The notes under the pieces are model-generated. The model was not told the origin of the DNA, did no database searches, and worked only from the letters and a program-made list of their open reading frames with translations. This document shows, piece by piece, positions 1-10,942 of a DNA stretch of 64,000 bases. Position 1 is the stretch's first letter; each line of letters begins with the position of its first letter. The position numbers and the translations under genes are program-made. The stretch is taken from the NCBI GenBank assembly GCA_003008705.1, contig PDUO01000011.1, forward strand, positions 673,956 through 737,955. The letters run 5' to 3'. Origin of the DNA: Pezicula radicicola. Taxonomy: Eukaryota > Ascomycota > Leotiomycetes > Helotiales > Dermateaceae.

Positions 1-96
1 GAAAGTGCAAGTACTAGTGTCGCTGAAGGCTCAAATGGCACAGGCACAGGGAAAGGCAAAGGAAAGGGACGGGCTAACAAGACGACGACAGTTTAA
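1..96 (+). CDS. C-terminal end of a gene cut by the window edge
   Basis: Frame 1 is open from the first base and ends at a TAA at 94-96. It encodes 31 residues rich in Gly, Lys, Ser and Thr, with a GTGTGKGKGKGRANK-like basic tail. The composition suits a disordered C-terminus, for example of a nuclear or nucleic-acid-binding protein, but the family cannot be told from so little. The start and any introns lie upstream of the window. The call rests on the open frame at the edge and its biased composition, so a chance open frame is possible. Confidence 0.5.
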   Translation, partial: ESASTSVAEGSNGTGTGKGKGKGRANKTTTV

Positions 97-1190
97 CGAA
101 TGAAATATTTTGTTGAATGTAACAGTTATTTGGGAGCAACATGTGGGTAGGCAGAAGTATTGTATTCTGTAAGTAGCAGAGGGAGCCCGAAATAGCCTAC
201 TTATAGAGGACAGTCCTATAGCTATTCCTACCCAACATATTTCATTAAAATTGTTTTCAGGAATACTAAATGATTTTTGAGAATTTGCAGAGAACTGAGT
301 TAAGGGAAACAAGGTAAGAATCTATAACAATTACTACAAGGTACTAAAGTCTCTAGAAAGTATATCTCTTGAGTTTCAAAAGTGAGAAGCTCGTTAAGTG
401 AAGTACTTATGCTAAGTGAGTGTTTCTATCAACAATACTACTCACAACAGGTACTGTACGCCTGCTGTAAAGATTATTAAGTAGGAAAATGCTGATATTT
501 TAATACACGTTGTTAAAGGTTAAAGGTTAAGCTAGGAAATAGCCGCTTGATTTATAGCTACGCTTCGCTAAGTCTCTGATCTTAGCTTAGAAAGTCTTGA
601 TTTATGTTTGTATGGGTGTGTGCATTACGAGTATTGGTTGGGTCTATAATAAATCCATGAATGTTCCACCAACATTTATTTTAATTTGTGAGCGCTAGGT
701 AGTCTTTGTAAATTTAATATGATGTAAATCAGATTCTTACTCTTCATTTCCACATATACTCTCTAAACTTCAATCCTTCTTTCGCAATATCTCCCTCCCT
801 TACAACTCTGTACCAGCAATTACAGTAAGTAAATCAGGGGAGAGGTAAAAAAAGTTAAGCGAGCCCAGGTTCACCCCTGAACCTTGTGTTTTAGCGAGAC
901 AGACAACTGTCAGTGACGCAACATACCTCTCCTCGAAACGCTCGCGTCGTCGTCGCGTCTCCCTCTTTCTCCTTGATTCTCGAAAAATAACAACAAAGAA
1001 GAATACAAAACCGCCATTTCCTCCAACCAAACTCCATTTTACTCAAACAACAAAGAACAAAGGACTTTTCTCTTCTTCAAAAACACCCGACAGCGAAACT
1101 TATTCCGCACCACACATCTATCTATCATCAACCATAAATTAACCCACCAAACAAACCCACGCAAAACCCCCAAAACTACAATTCAAAACA
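97..1190. other. Intergenic; copy A of a dispersed repeat, then the promoter of the next gene
   Basis: No coding region is supported here. The stretch 110-250 is a diverged copy of sequence found again at 2735-2890 (see repeat entries). Bases 730-1190 are pyrimidine- and A-rich on the plus strand, with CTTTCTTC-like and CAAAC-rich tracts just before the ATG at 1191, as is common for fungal promoters and 5' leaders. I see no RNA gene. Confidence 0.5.
110..250. repeat. Dispersed repeat family R1, copy A
   Basis: This segment shares a run of blocks in the same order and orientation with 2735-2890. They are TTGTTGAAT, AGCAACATGTGGGTAG, a TATTRTATTCT block, AGRGWGCC, ACTTRTAG and a final CATATWTTCATT block. 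The copies differ by substitutions and small indels. No coding sequence or clear terminal repeat is visible, so the element class is unknown. Confidence 0.55.
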
Positions 1191-1850
1191 ATGGCACCCC
1201 TCCCAACAGGAACCTGCCCAACCTGCTCCTCGGAACGAGAAAAACTACGACCCCACCCCTTCTTCCCTGACCTCTCACAATGCGTAAGCTGTCGAGAATC
1301 ACACCCAGAATACGCAATCATCGGCGTCACAGATGTGAAAAACAAATATAAGTTGAAAGAAGAGGATTTAAAGGGATTGAATATGAAGACAGAGGCTAAA
1401 CCGGCTTTTGTTGGGGGTCCGGATAAGAGATGGTTTCTTTTAAGTGATGTTGAGGAGAGGGTTGGGGTTGTGGAGAAGGAGAGGGAGGTGGAAAGGGAAA
1501 GGAAGGTTAGGGAGAAGGAGGAGAAGGAGAAGGAGAAGAGGGTTAAGGCTGCTGAGAAGGAGAAGGCGAGGAAGATTAAGGAGGCTGAGAAGGAGAAGGA
1601 AAAGAAGGTTAAGGAGGCGGAGAAGGAAAAGATGAAGAAGGAGAAGGAGAAGGAGAAGGAGAAGGTTAAAGAGGTTGTGAAGAAGGGAAGTAGCAGTAAG
1701 AAGGAAGAGGAGAAGGGTGGAAAGAGTGAGAGTGCTGCTGTAGCGAAGAAGGAACCGTCTGGAAAGGGAAAGAGGAAGAGTGTTTCTAATTCAGCGAAGG
1801 AGGAAGAAGAGGCACCGAGGAAGAGGACGAGAGCCGCTAGGAAGTCTTAA
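1191..1850 (+). CDS. Zinc-finger protein with XPA-like element and lysine-rich tail
   Basis: This is a single-exon ORF of 219 residues. Residues 9-35 hold two CxxC pairs (CPTC and CVSC) about 20 residues apart, which suggests a zinc ribbon. They are followed by IIGVTDVKNKYKLKEEDL, which resembles the segment after the zinc finger in XPA/Rad14 DNA-repair proteins, where a Thr/Ser-x-x-Lys-x-x-Tyr-x-Leu-x-x-x-Asp-Leu pattern recurs. Residues 90-219 are almost entirely Lys and Glu with Arg, predicting a long charged helix or coiled coil that ends in a basic tail typical of nuclear proteins. At 219 residues it is shorter than Rad14/XPA and its finger is N-terminal, so it is probably not the repair factor itself. 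A nuclear, nucleic-acid-binding role is inferred. The ATG follows a CA-rich leader (AACAATGG) and the reading frame is unbroken. Confidence 0.75.
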   Translation: MAPLPTGTCPTCSSEREKLRPHPFFPDLSQCVSCRESHPEYAIIGVTDVKNKYKLKEEDLKGLNMKTEAKPAFVGGPDKRWFLLSDVEERVGVVEKEREVERERKVREKEEKEKEKRVKAAEKEKARKIKEAEKEKEKKVKEAEKEKMKKEKEKEKEKVKEVVKKGSSSKKEEEKGGKSESAAVAKKEPSGKGKRKSVSNSAKEEEEAPRKRTRAARKS

Positions 1851-1994
1851 ATTTTGTTGGCTTTTTTTTCTTTTGCTCAACTCTGATATTTTCATGAATT
1901 AATTATGTTTGTAATTCCACTTACTTAAAGGCTGCGCCTTCTTATAGATTGACTCTCTTTCTTGCATGATTTGCTTGCCAAACTGTAAATTTCT

Positions 1995-2150
1995 TAAGGC
2001 GAGTAGACTACTTAAGTTACTTAGCTGAGTTAGTTACTCAAGTCAACTAAGTTACTTAGATAAGAGTAAAGTAAGGTGCCTAAAGTAAGCGAGTTGCTTA
2101 TTTCAGAATAGGTAAGCCAAGTTACTTAAGTTAAGCTAGTTTCTTACGAT
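1995..2150. repeat. Degenerate 18-bp repeat block (family S18)
   Basis: Units of the type AAGTTACTTAGATAAG and AAGTTACTTAAGTTAAG recur with roughly 17-18 bp spacing and many substitutions. The core GTTACTTA is shared with the regular 18-bp arrays at 18990-19140, so I place it in the same family. No flanking inverted repeats were recognised here. Confidence 0.5.
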
Positions 2151-2734
2151 AGAGTTATATAGTATTATTGAATGACAAATAAACCAGAAGTTCTTTCCGT
2201 TTAATCATGTTCATTCATACTATTCACCCAAATTTTCATAGTACAGTATTCATAGTCAAATTTACTCATAGTCCTTATCTAGCCAACCATTCCAGATAAT
2301 AAAAACCCCATCTATAAATCAAGAAAAGGGAAGAAGCATCAAAAAAGGTAATAAAGGAAGCCGTTAAAGTTACTAGAAGCGGAGATAGATACCAAACTAA
2401 GCTCTATAGAGAGAAAAATCCATCGAGCGAGCGAGATTGCGAAACCCGATGAGGATTAGAACTCACATTCCAAATCTAAATTCCAAGGAAGATAAACCAA
2501 GAGTTGAGACCTGAGCCTGACTTAGAAACTGAGGAAACAACCAGCCCCGGCAGTCAAAAAAAAGGAACAGACAGATCGAGGGGACTAACTAACTTACATC
2601 GATTTACCTAAGCGCCGTTAGATAAGTAGGTTTATAAGAGACAAAGGTGCCGCCCTAGCAATTTAGATCTTATACATCTAACTTATAGCTAAGTAAAATA
2701 ATAAAAACCCCTAAGAACTTATTACAAGAGTAAT

Positions 2735-2890
2735 TAATTGTTGAATAGGCACAATATAGCGGGCAGCAACATGTGGGTAGCAAGCGGTGGTAGTATTATA
2801 TTCTATGTAGAAGCTAGAGTGCCAGAATGGGACTACTTGTAGTGGGCAATTATATAACTATTTCCATATATTCATTGAATTCAACATTAA
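2735..2890. repeat. Dispersed repeat family R1, copy B
   Basis: This is the second copy of the sequence at 110-250, with the same block order (TTGTTGAAT, GCAACATGTGGGTAG, TAGTATTATATTCT, GCTAGAGTGCCAGAATGGGA, ACTTGTAG). Many differences are A/T substitutions, which would fit repeat-induced point mutation, but I could not count transitions properly. Confidence 0.55.
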
Positions 2891-3793
2891 TTCTATCTAC
2901 CTAATTTACTTCTATTAACCTAGAAGTTTCCCTATCTATAAACTATACTAATATCCCATCCTACTATCTGTTAACTTTACCTATACTCCTCGCTTATATA
3001 ACCCTCTATACCTACCTATTAAATATAATAAAATCCTTAGCTTTTACTCCCTTCCCTACTAATTAAAATCTAACCGTTCCCTTAAGCAGCCCTGCTCTAA
3101 GTGCCACCAGTTTAGATATACGCTCGCTACACACTAACAAGACAACATTCGAAAACACAAGATATTTCTTACTTTATTTTATTATCTCTTACATTACATT
3201 ACTATAAAGCTTTTTTTATACCTACCTACCTACCTACCTACTCCTATATTACATACCTTAGGTATACAAAGAACTAACTAAGCGAAGAGAAACAGGAAAG
3301 AAAGAAGTTTAAATTTAAACGAAGCACTAAGGTTAACGTCACCTCTACCCACCTCCCTCGGGTAGAATTTCTTGTATATAAAGCGGTGAAGTGTAAAAAT
3401 CGCATTTGCGTACAGTACGGTACCTATTGAAATTTTAGTAAGATATTGATGTTTGGATCGTGTGGGGTTGGGAGTGGGGTTCTTTTCTAGGCAAAAATTA
3501 AGATATACCAAGGTGTTGATCAGATGAATTAGATTGTTTCATTGAGATGATCGACAAACATGCGTTCGTTGGCTCAAACCATTCTTATTTCAACCGCACA
3601 CTGTACTCTTGAATCCAGATGATAATATTTTCGAATGCAAAAGTAGGCAAAGTTTTATTTGGCGGGCGCTGTGATCGGATGCAATAAAGCAAAGCTCGTA
3701 TTTCTATAGTTCTATTATTACTTGCAAATCTATATGTAAGCCCTCGGCCATAATACCCAACCTTAGTACGCATTTATTTCAACGTCGCACATA

Positions 3794-5401
3794 CTAAGGT
3801 AATCTCAAGTCTCTCGCGCGTTCCCCGCTTCCCTGGCCTTCCTCTTCAACGAAGACATGAGTCTCCAATGCCTTGGTTACCCTTGCTGCCCACGAATCTA
3901 CGTAGTTCGTCCATAGGAAAGCGACGTAATAAACGCACGCAAACCAGATAGGAACGAGTATAAATCTCCATGGTACGCTGACGATATGAAGAGGCTCGGG
4001 AGGGACGATATCGCCGTTCTCGTTAGGGGCTTCGGTGCTTTGGGGGATGCTATTGCCGTAGAGCATGCGCACGAGTACGACGCGGAGCATGGTTCCATGG
4101 GTTAGGTAGACGGCGAAGGAGTTGCGGCCGAGCCAGAGGAAGAAGCGGTTGGAGAGGACATCTCTAGCCAATGGGCTTAATTGTAGGCCTACTGCTATAA
4201 AATCCAGACCGATGCCGGTGTACATCCAGGCAATTGAACCATCGCCATAGGGGAGGTTGTTGGGGATGATGTATTGGCGGACGGTGAGAAATGGGCGGGA
4301 CCAGGAAGCCCATTCGGCATGTTCGCTAGGGTATGAGCAGATGTAGAGACCGAAGGGAATGAGGATACTGGGGAGTATGGTCGTCATCCACCGACGTTTG
4401 GCGATATAGGATTGGATTTCGGTATCTTGGGAGATATCGCAGAGAAGCATACCAAAGAAGAATTGCATGCCAAAGTTTGCTGTAGATGCCTTAGTAAGTG
4501 AAATTTATGATGGTTTGAGACAGGAAACTTACGTTCTCCACAGCAGTAGTAGTAAATAGTCATTAGAGAAGCTGTCATCATACGGTACCTGGTCTGCATA
4601 AAAGCCACTGCTGACAATGCGACGTAGACTAAAAACGCTCCCTTGACCAATTGAAGCAACGTCCACTGGTGATCATCATACTCATTCTTGCCCGTGATCC
4701 ACGTATTGATCAGATTCCACCCCAAACTGACAATGCTATCCACAAAATCCTTTCGGTCAGGACTACTCCAACCCAGCCATACAGAATCCGAATGTTTTGC
4801 AATCTCAAAAGCACCCAATTGAGCCAACAGCCAAGCAATAACTGTGACAACGGCAGTGGGGATGAACAGACGTGGGAAACGACGGAAGGCTGATTTGGCT
4901 ACAGTTGATAGGGCGCCAGTTTGGTTACCCTCGCGCATTTGGCGGATGGGTTTGAGAGCGCAGACATAGCCAGTTACGAAAGAGAAGATTACAACGCCAA
5001 TGCGGCCTTGAGGAGGGATGCGGAAGAAGGGGAGTTGCAAGAATCGAATTGGTGCTGTCTCGTCGTCGCGCGTTGAGAACAGGGCTGGATCAAAGGCGCG
5101 CGATAGATGTGTAAGGATGACCATGAAGGATGCGACGCCTCGTAAGCCCTAGGAACAACAGTTAGATACGCGACCCGTTGTGTACGATCTCTGGAGTGCC
5201 GTTGAATGCAATTGAGCGGCGTAGCAACTGAACAATTGCCATTGTTGTGGTAGCGCCAAGTGGAGGCGTTTCTGAGGAATGGGGGAGGACCAAGGAACCT
5301 ACATCGATCCATTTGACTTTTTGGGGTCCAGCCTGGAATGGCGTATCCGCGGTTCTCATGGGCGTCTTCTCCATCCTGCCCACTACTGGCCCCAAATTCA
5401 A
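3794..5401 (-). CDS. Acyltransferase 3 family integral membrane protein
   Basis: Three exons are read: 5401-5186, 5148-4533 and 4479-3794, giving about 505 residues. Intron 1 is only 37 nt but has a good TATCTAAC branch site and CCTAG acceptor. Intron 2 is 53 nt with a GTAAGT donor. The first exon joins to give GLRGVASFMVILTHLSRAF, the N-terminal hydrophobic motif with the conserved His of acyltransferase-3 proteins. About ten hydrophobic segments follow, including FRIPPQGRIGVVIFSFVTGY, NFGMQFFFGMLL and FLWLGRNSFAVYLTHGTML near the C-terminus. Members of this family (fungal hard-surface-inducible-type and O-acyltransferase-like proteins) transfer acyl groups to carbohydrates or lipids in membranes; the substrate is unknown here. 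The start at 5401 is the only in-frame ATG that gives a short leader before the first membrane segment. Confidence 0.85.
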
Positions 5402-5947
5402 AAAGAATGTTTATGCGCCAACAGAACAAATGGAAGGAGTAGAAGCCGAATAGAAGAATGGATTGAAGACAAGAATTAGAAATCAATGGTCTAGTGTTGG
5501 ATCTACAGACGTAGGGAATGACGAGGGGTAAAAAAGGCTTAGTAGGCAGGTAGATAGGTAGTAGGTAATGAGGAGGTCCAGTATGCGACGGTAATCATCA
5601 GAATGTCGGTTGTATGTAGTAGTAGTAGTAGTAGCAGTAGTGAGAGATAGTCTGACTACTGTGTATGAGAGAAAGAAAAAGGAAAAGAGAAAAGACAGGC
5701 CTCTCTCATGTGAACTAGTGATCCAATAAAAGAAGGCCCACGGGGGAACATGAAGATAAATAAAAAAGGCAGCTCACATCATAAGGTAATTGGGGGACCA
5801 CACCTTGTCACTCAGTCTGTCTATCAACGGGCCAACCGGCAAGGCACCGCATGGGAAGCTTAACTGCTGTGTCTTGGATTAAGGTGTAACTGCGGAGAGA
5901 AAGGGGGCAATGCCAAGCATATCCAAGACTACAGGAGGCGGGGAGTA

Positions 5948-6523
5948 CAGAGGTGGGATGGGTATATAATCAAAAGTCGGTGCTTTTGTCACAGAAATGC
6001 AAGCTTGACTTAAATAACCAGCCACTCACATTACAAGGCTGCTTTAGATTTATATATAGAACTCAAAGTGGTAGAAGTAATCAAAATTACAATACAAATT
6101 ACTATGTAGTAGACTCTTACAGGGCTACAGTAAAATATTATAAGGCAAAGTAGATAAAAATCAAATATAATTGAAGCTATTCAGAACTTTGTATACATCC
6201 TATTTANAGTAATAACAGCCTTACAACGCTCTCTTATACTTTGTACAAGTTGAAGAAACCAGTCTTTAGGCATAGCTTCCTATGCTTCTATTAGAAACAG
6301 GCTTAATAGGAGTAGCCTCCCGCTCCTAAATAGGAGTAGTTNGTATATCTATTTTGCTTAAANGAAGGAGAAGAAGTGATTTAGAAAGAAGAGAATAGGA
6401 GGGAGGGAAGAGCTCAATCTTTATTAAAATAGCAATAGAAAATAGTGCTTACTTACTAAGAATATACTGAGGCTATGGTAAAACAGTGCACCGACTTTTG
6501 ATTATATACCCATCCCACCTCTG
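5948..6523. mobile_element. Tc1/mariner-type transposon relic (about 576 bp, TA-flanked)
   Basis: The two ends, counted with their flanking TA, match as 38-bp perfect inverted repeats at 5946-5983 and 6488-6525. The element sequence begins CAGAGGTGGGATGGGTATAT and is flanked by TA on both sides, the target duplication of Tc1/mariner elements. On the minus strand, about 6293 to 6179 reads like the last 37 or so codons of a Tc1-type transposase: a Glu-Ala-(Trp to stop)-Glu-Ala-Met-Pro pattern, then IRERCKAVI and a final MYTKF before TGA. At the expected Trp a TAG stands, as a G-to-A change would give. The rest of the transposase is missing, so the element cannot move itself. Two ambiguous bases lie near 6207 and 6342 and another near 6363. 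Confidence 0.75.
6179..6293 (-). pseudogene. C-terminal relic of a Tc1/mariner-type transposase
   Basis: The minus-strand frame carries EAMPKDWFLQLVQSIRERCK followed by AVIT and NRMYTKF-stop. This matches the usual end of Tc1-like transposases, in which a Trp-Asp-x-Ile-Pro-like helix precedes a Met-x-x-Arg-Cys-x-x-Val-Ile segment and a terminal His-Thr-Lys-Tyr. An in-frame TAG and the loss of the catalytic DDE core make it non-functional. It lies inside the inverted-repeat element 5948-6523, which confirms the type of that element. Confidence 0.65.
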
Positions 6524-7551
6524 TAGAGATGATTGTGAGATGTTGGAGACAGCCGCTCTAAGTAGGGATCCCGATGCAACACGTGCTGTCGCTTCTGATA
6601 ACAGAAAAGATTTCAAAGTAAATCAACGACTTTATCAGCTGTCAACCACGATTTCCACGAAAGAGTTACTAATTCTGGACAGATACAATCTCTTACCCTG
6701 GTACAAGTACGGTACTGTACCTTTCGTACTGTCGTACTTTCGTACCCGAGTCTTGTATGCTCCGTAGCCCCGATATCTCCTCCATTGCAGTCTTGATTTT
6801 TGACTGGTCGTACCACGGTACCGAGTCCACCGACACGCTAAAAGAAAAGATGGGAAAAGCAAAGATCACCACCACTCGCGCATTGTCGGTACCGATGCCT
6901 CCTGTGCCAGTTGTAGGTGCCAGTGTGCCCAGCTCGCTAGGGAAGCGCGATGGCATCATGGTGGCCGAGCTAGCCTTGGCTCATTCTGTAACTGACTGAT
7001 TGTAACCTCCTGCACCCAATACAAAAGGTCCGCCAAGCAGCCAAGCTCCCCCTACAGGGAAAGGACCGTTTCGAGAAAGGCTATTTCTAATTGTTGGCGG
7101 CTCAGTGGAAACTGTGTTGGATTGAAATTACAGTCTAAGAAGGTATCATTGAAAGTTGAAACATGTCCGACAATCCAAAAGCTGGGCGGATGTTCGGATG
7201 AGGTTCGACATATCATGCCTAGGCTTTGACACCGGAATCTTCATTTACAATCACCGCAATCGGAATTTGACTTACTTGATGCCAATTGCCGGCCCACTGC
7301 TACGCTGGATCTGCTGGATGATCTGCTCGTACAGTAGCGATCCATTTGCAAGTTGCCACTCACTACCCATGCAACTTGAAAGTTGGAAATTGGAAATTTG
7401 GTAACGTGGGTACAGAACGGAGTAGTAGCGTGAGCAGTACTGCAGTAGTAGACACTGTAAAGTACTGTAGGGTAAGGTACTGTAGGTAGGTTCGTATTCC
7501 GTATAGAAGAACTTTATATTGCACCAGCTGTGCATAATAAACCACTATATA

Positions 7552-7719
7552 CAGTGGGGTGAAATAAGTCTGAACCCCCACCCCTTCCCCTACCCCTCGT
7601 CGGTCTGAGAAATACGTACTTTCTAAGCGGGAGTTACTGTATAAGAAGTACGCACCTCTGGCACCCTGAAGTGGTCTTGGCGACATGGGAGGAGGGTTCA
7701 GACTTATTTCACCCCACTG
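7552..7719. mobile_element. 168-bp MITE with 26-bp terminal inverted repeats and TA duplication
   Basis: The left end 7552-7577 starts CAGTGGGGTGAAATAAGTCT and the right end 7694-7719 is its exact reverse complement over 26 bases. TA flanks both sides (7550-7551 and 7720-7721). The interior (about 116 bp) has no coding capacity. Size, terminal repeats and TA duplication define a miniature inverted-repeat element of the Tc1/mariner superfamily. The perfect repeats point to a fairly recent insertion compared with the other repeats in this window. Confidence 0.85.
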
Positions 7720-9488
7720 TAATAGTATTGAGCTACCAGGAACAGCTCCACTGATAACGAAGATCCACCACGTGCTCTATCTACTGCATCAGCGGAGAGC
7801 ACAAAATGCTCTTATATCTTCATTCATATCGTGCAGGTGCGGAAATACGCAGTGACATTCATGAGGATCAGAGACAGTGGACAAATTGACCTACAATGCA
7901 CTGGCAGAGGAGTTAACGGCACTTTCCTCGAAACCACTGTCCGTCTTGGCCGTCGCAGAGCGAGAGATCAGCCCAAACCATCAACGGTGCATAGTGGACG
8001 GCATGTCTACGTGAATCTGTAGCGGCTCATTGACTTGTCTTTGAACCTGTACGACACTTTATGTATCAAAAAGAAACTCAGCGCGCATGTGTAAAGCACT
8101 GAAGGCGTGATTATTGCATACGGGAGTACATGATGTAAGGGTGCGATCTTCCGGCCAATTTCCAAACCGCGCGGTTTACTGCAGAATGCAGGAGCCGCTC
8201 GGGTTTACTTCTATCGAGCCTCACGGTTGCGTTTGCAAGTAGTACGTCTGGCCTTCCGCCACCACTCAACATGCTGACCGAGCCAGGCTTTCCAATTGAG
8301 CACCCTCGACTATACTGCTTTTGCGTGCTATGCTCCTCAGTTAGATGATTTGCCAAAAGGAATGCTGCGCAGCTTGGTCCAGGTACTTTTCACAAGGGTG
8401 TTCTACAACGCATCCAGCTCAAGTAGTCGCAGTAGGAGTAGGGGCAGTGCAAACTAGATCTTATGAGCCATTCTCAATCGTTCCGTGTTTTCAGCATATG
8501 TTCGTGCGGAATTCGGCATGGTCTCGTGGCCCTTTTCGTGCGTATAGCTGGGTAGAGGAATGGCTCCGCGCAATGAGTGCTGACAATACTGTTTGGAAGT
8601 AAGGTAAGGTGGTGAAGGTTTAGCAGCTACACGTATTAGTTAGTGTGAAAGTTAAGATTTAGCTTTTCACGGAAGGGAGGGTATTATCTCCAGATCTAGC
8701 ACCTGTCGATCTCTGCACTGCAACGTCCCGCTGAATTGGAAAATGATACTTGATAGACGCGATAGTATCATCTCTCACTTACCTACTATCGATCCCCAAT
8801 ATAACCTACTTTGAACTCGGCGCTTGGTGGATTACAGTAGTGACGGTGAGTTTCACCCAGATGGATTCGAGGCAGATAGGATTCAGAAGACCATGTGGGA
8901 ACGAGGAGGTTTGAACTCAATTGTAGTGGTAAACGATCGTTCTGTATTTTGGCTTCAGTACTTGTAACGCGACTGGTCCACGCTTTAGGTCCGAAAACTG
9001 CTTACTCAGCGTTGATCAGCAACACCTCTCCTTCAACTCCAGAAAACACAGAGAAGCGCAGTTCAATCTACCGCCCAAAACAAATCCTTTCGCATCGCAT
9101 GAGAAACGTCGCGGCAGAACATAGTCAATGATCAGGTATGTGTCGCTACAGAAGTTGTGACCATCGAGCAAAGCAGTCTTGGCGCCTGTAAATATCTTTC
9201 TTAATTCTTGTTATCGAAAGCGACCCCAGATCAAGATCAAGATCAAGCGAATCGTGGATCATGGAGTATTCTATCAAACAGAAGGATACGGTCATCTCCG
9301 TCATACGGACATGATCGCAGATGTCTTCCAGCCTTCACTATCTGGCCTATTGGGGAAAGTCTAGCCCCAGACTATTTACTCCAAACTGGGCTTGACCCCA
9401 CCTTTATACAGCCAAGTCAGCTTCAAGTGTTTACAAACACTGCCAAAGTTATACTTTCAATATACTTTGATAACTTCAAAAACTCAGC

Positions 9489-10942
9489 ATGACATCTATT
9501 GATTCCAAAACATATCTCGCCAGCGGCGGTTACCTCCAGAAAGGAAGTCTCAAGAATGTTTGCGAGGAGGATCTGAAGAAGGATGGGGTCACGGACTTGT
9601 TGCCTGGACGGTGAGTTTTGTACTTGTATTGGCTTCATTGCCAGGCTTAGAGACTTTCTCAAGTGAGCATAGGACTGAAGGTGCCTTAGATGGTATCGAG
9701 ATGAGAAGATATTCCAGCTTGAGCGAAGAGCTATCTTCTCTCGTTATTGGCACGTTGCCTCTTTCACAGCGAAATTCCAAAAAGCCGGCGACTATCTTAC
9801 CTTAGATATGTTCGGTTGGCCCTTCTTCCTCATCAGAGACAAGAATGGAAATATCAACGCCTTCCACAATGTCTGTCGTCACAGAGGACACCCAGTAACG
9901 ACAAAAGACTCGGGTTCAACCACCGTTCTAGCCTGTAGATTCCATGGCTGGACATATCTTCCAACTGGTGATCTTCACACAGCACGTGAATACATGAGCC
10001 TACCGGGATTTGACCCCAAGGAACATTCTCTTTTCAAAATCCACACCCACATTACTGCTCAAGGCTTCATCTTCGTCAACTTCGACGCTTCTCCCTCTCC
10101 AGAAATAAGTTTCGCCACTCAATTTGGAGATGATTTTGATCCCATGCCCACTGCAGCAACAGGTAAGGAAGTTGGCGACGAGTACGCACTCTTCCCGCCT
10201 AGCGAAAATTGGACTTACGACCATACCTGGGAATCTGCTTCGACTGGTACTAACTACAATTGGAAAACGTTTGCAGATGGTTTCCAAGAATGCTACCACT
10301 GTGCAACAGGCCATCCAACAACACTCCCTAAGGATTTCTGCCTCAATGACTACTACCTACGACAAGGCCACGGCTCATCACGTCATTTCCTACCTCCTTC
10401 AGATGATAAACTTGCTGAGAGCTATATAACTTGGTTATATCCCATCGGAGCCATTATCTTCAGTGAGAATCTACTATTTATTGCAAGGTTTGATGCGAGG
10501 GGTGCGTTGGATACTCGGTATACGAGTGAGACATATCGGCGAAAGGAAGTGGTGAGGGAAGGGGATGAGTGGAAGAGATGGATGGATCATGACATTGAGT
10601 ATTGGAGGTTTGTAGAGCGTGAAGATGTTGAGCTTGCTGTTGCGGCGCAGAAGGGTTTTGCTAACGGGGTTTTGGGGAAAGGGAGACTTCATCCTGTTCA
10701 AGGTATGTTCTATTCCATTTTGTCTTTGATTTAAGGGGTGATTTAGAGAATTTCCTAGCTAATGATGCGTAGAACATGCTATTAAATGGTATCAAGATAA
10801 GGTGAGAGATACGCTTGTCAAGCATGCCGAGTTAGAGAATGCAGAGGGTAGGACGGTAGATTACTCGATTCCGAAGGAGCAGAAGGCTTTTGAGGATGCG
10901 GATCCATTGTGTAAGTTGATGGGCCCGGAGTTTGAGTGGTAA
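9489..10942 (+). CDS. Rieske-type non-heme iron oxygenase (choline monooxygenase-like)
   Basis: Three exons are read: 9489-9610, 9690-10702 and 10773-10942, giving 434 residues. The donors are GTGAGT and GTATGT, and the splices restore the family sequence RWYRDEKIFQLERRAIFSRY and then QEHAIKWYQDK. The Rieske [2Fe-2S] ligands are CRHRGH near residue 103 and CRFHGW near 123. The mononuclear iron site is the ECYHCATGH stretch near residue 241 with a preceding acidic residue. This is the alpha-subunit fold of ring-hydroxylating and choline-type mono-oxygenases, which oxidise a substrate with O2 and electrons from a separate reductase. The substrate is unknown. The FAD/NAD(P)H oxidoreductase two genes away is a possible but unproven electron donor. 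The ATG at 9489 is the first in frame and follows a CAGC leader. Confidence 0.88.

Larger units (their letters stand above)
1851..3793. other. AT-rich intergenic region with repeats
   Basis: No gene is supported. It contains a degenerate 18-bp repeat block (1995-2150), copy B of repeat family R1 (2735-2890), a TACC microsatellite near 3220-3242 and a short GTAC-rich palindromic motif near 3409-3422. The AT-richness and absence of long open frames fit repeat-derived, mutated DNA. Confidence 0.5.
5402..9488. other. Long gene-free region with transposon relics
   Basis: I find no convincing gene over 4 kb. The first 350 bases are the likely promoter of the acyltransferase gene, with a TAG/TAC trinucleotide run near 5615-5640. 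A Tc1/mariner-type relic lies at 5948-6523 and a 168-bp MITE at 7552-7719. Bases 6700-6830 and 7430-7490 are rich in GTAC and AGTACTG palindromic words. The short ORFs between 7800 and 9480 have no recognisable domain or splice continuity. Confidence 0.5.

Noticed and set aside
1444..1635. Arg-rich ORF on the plus strand overlapping the zinc-finger gene
   Set aside because: It is a shifted-frame reading of the purine-rich Lys/Glu codons of the real gene and has no independent support.
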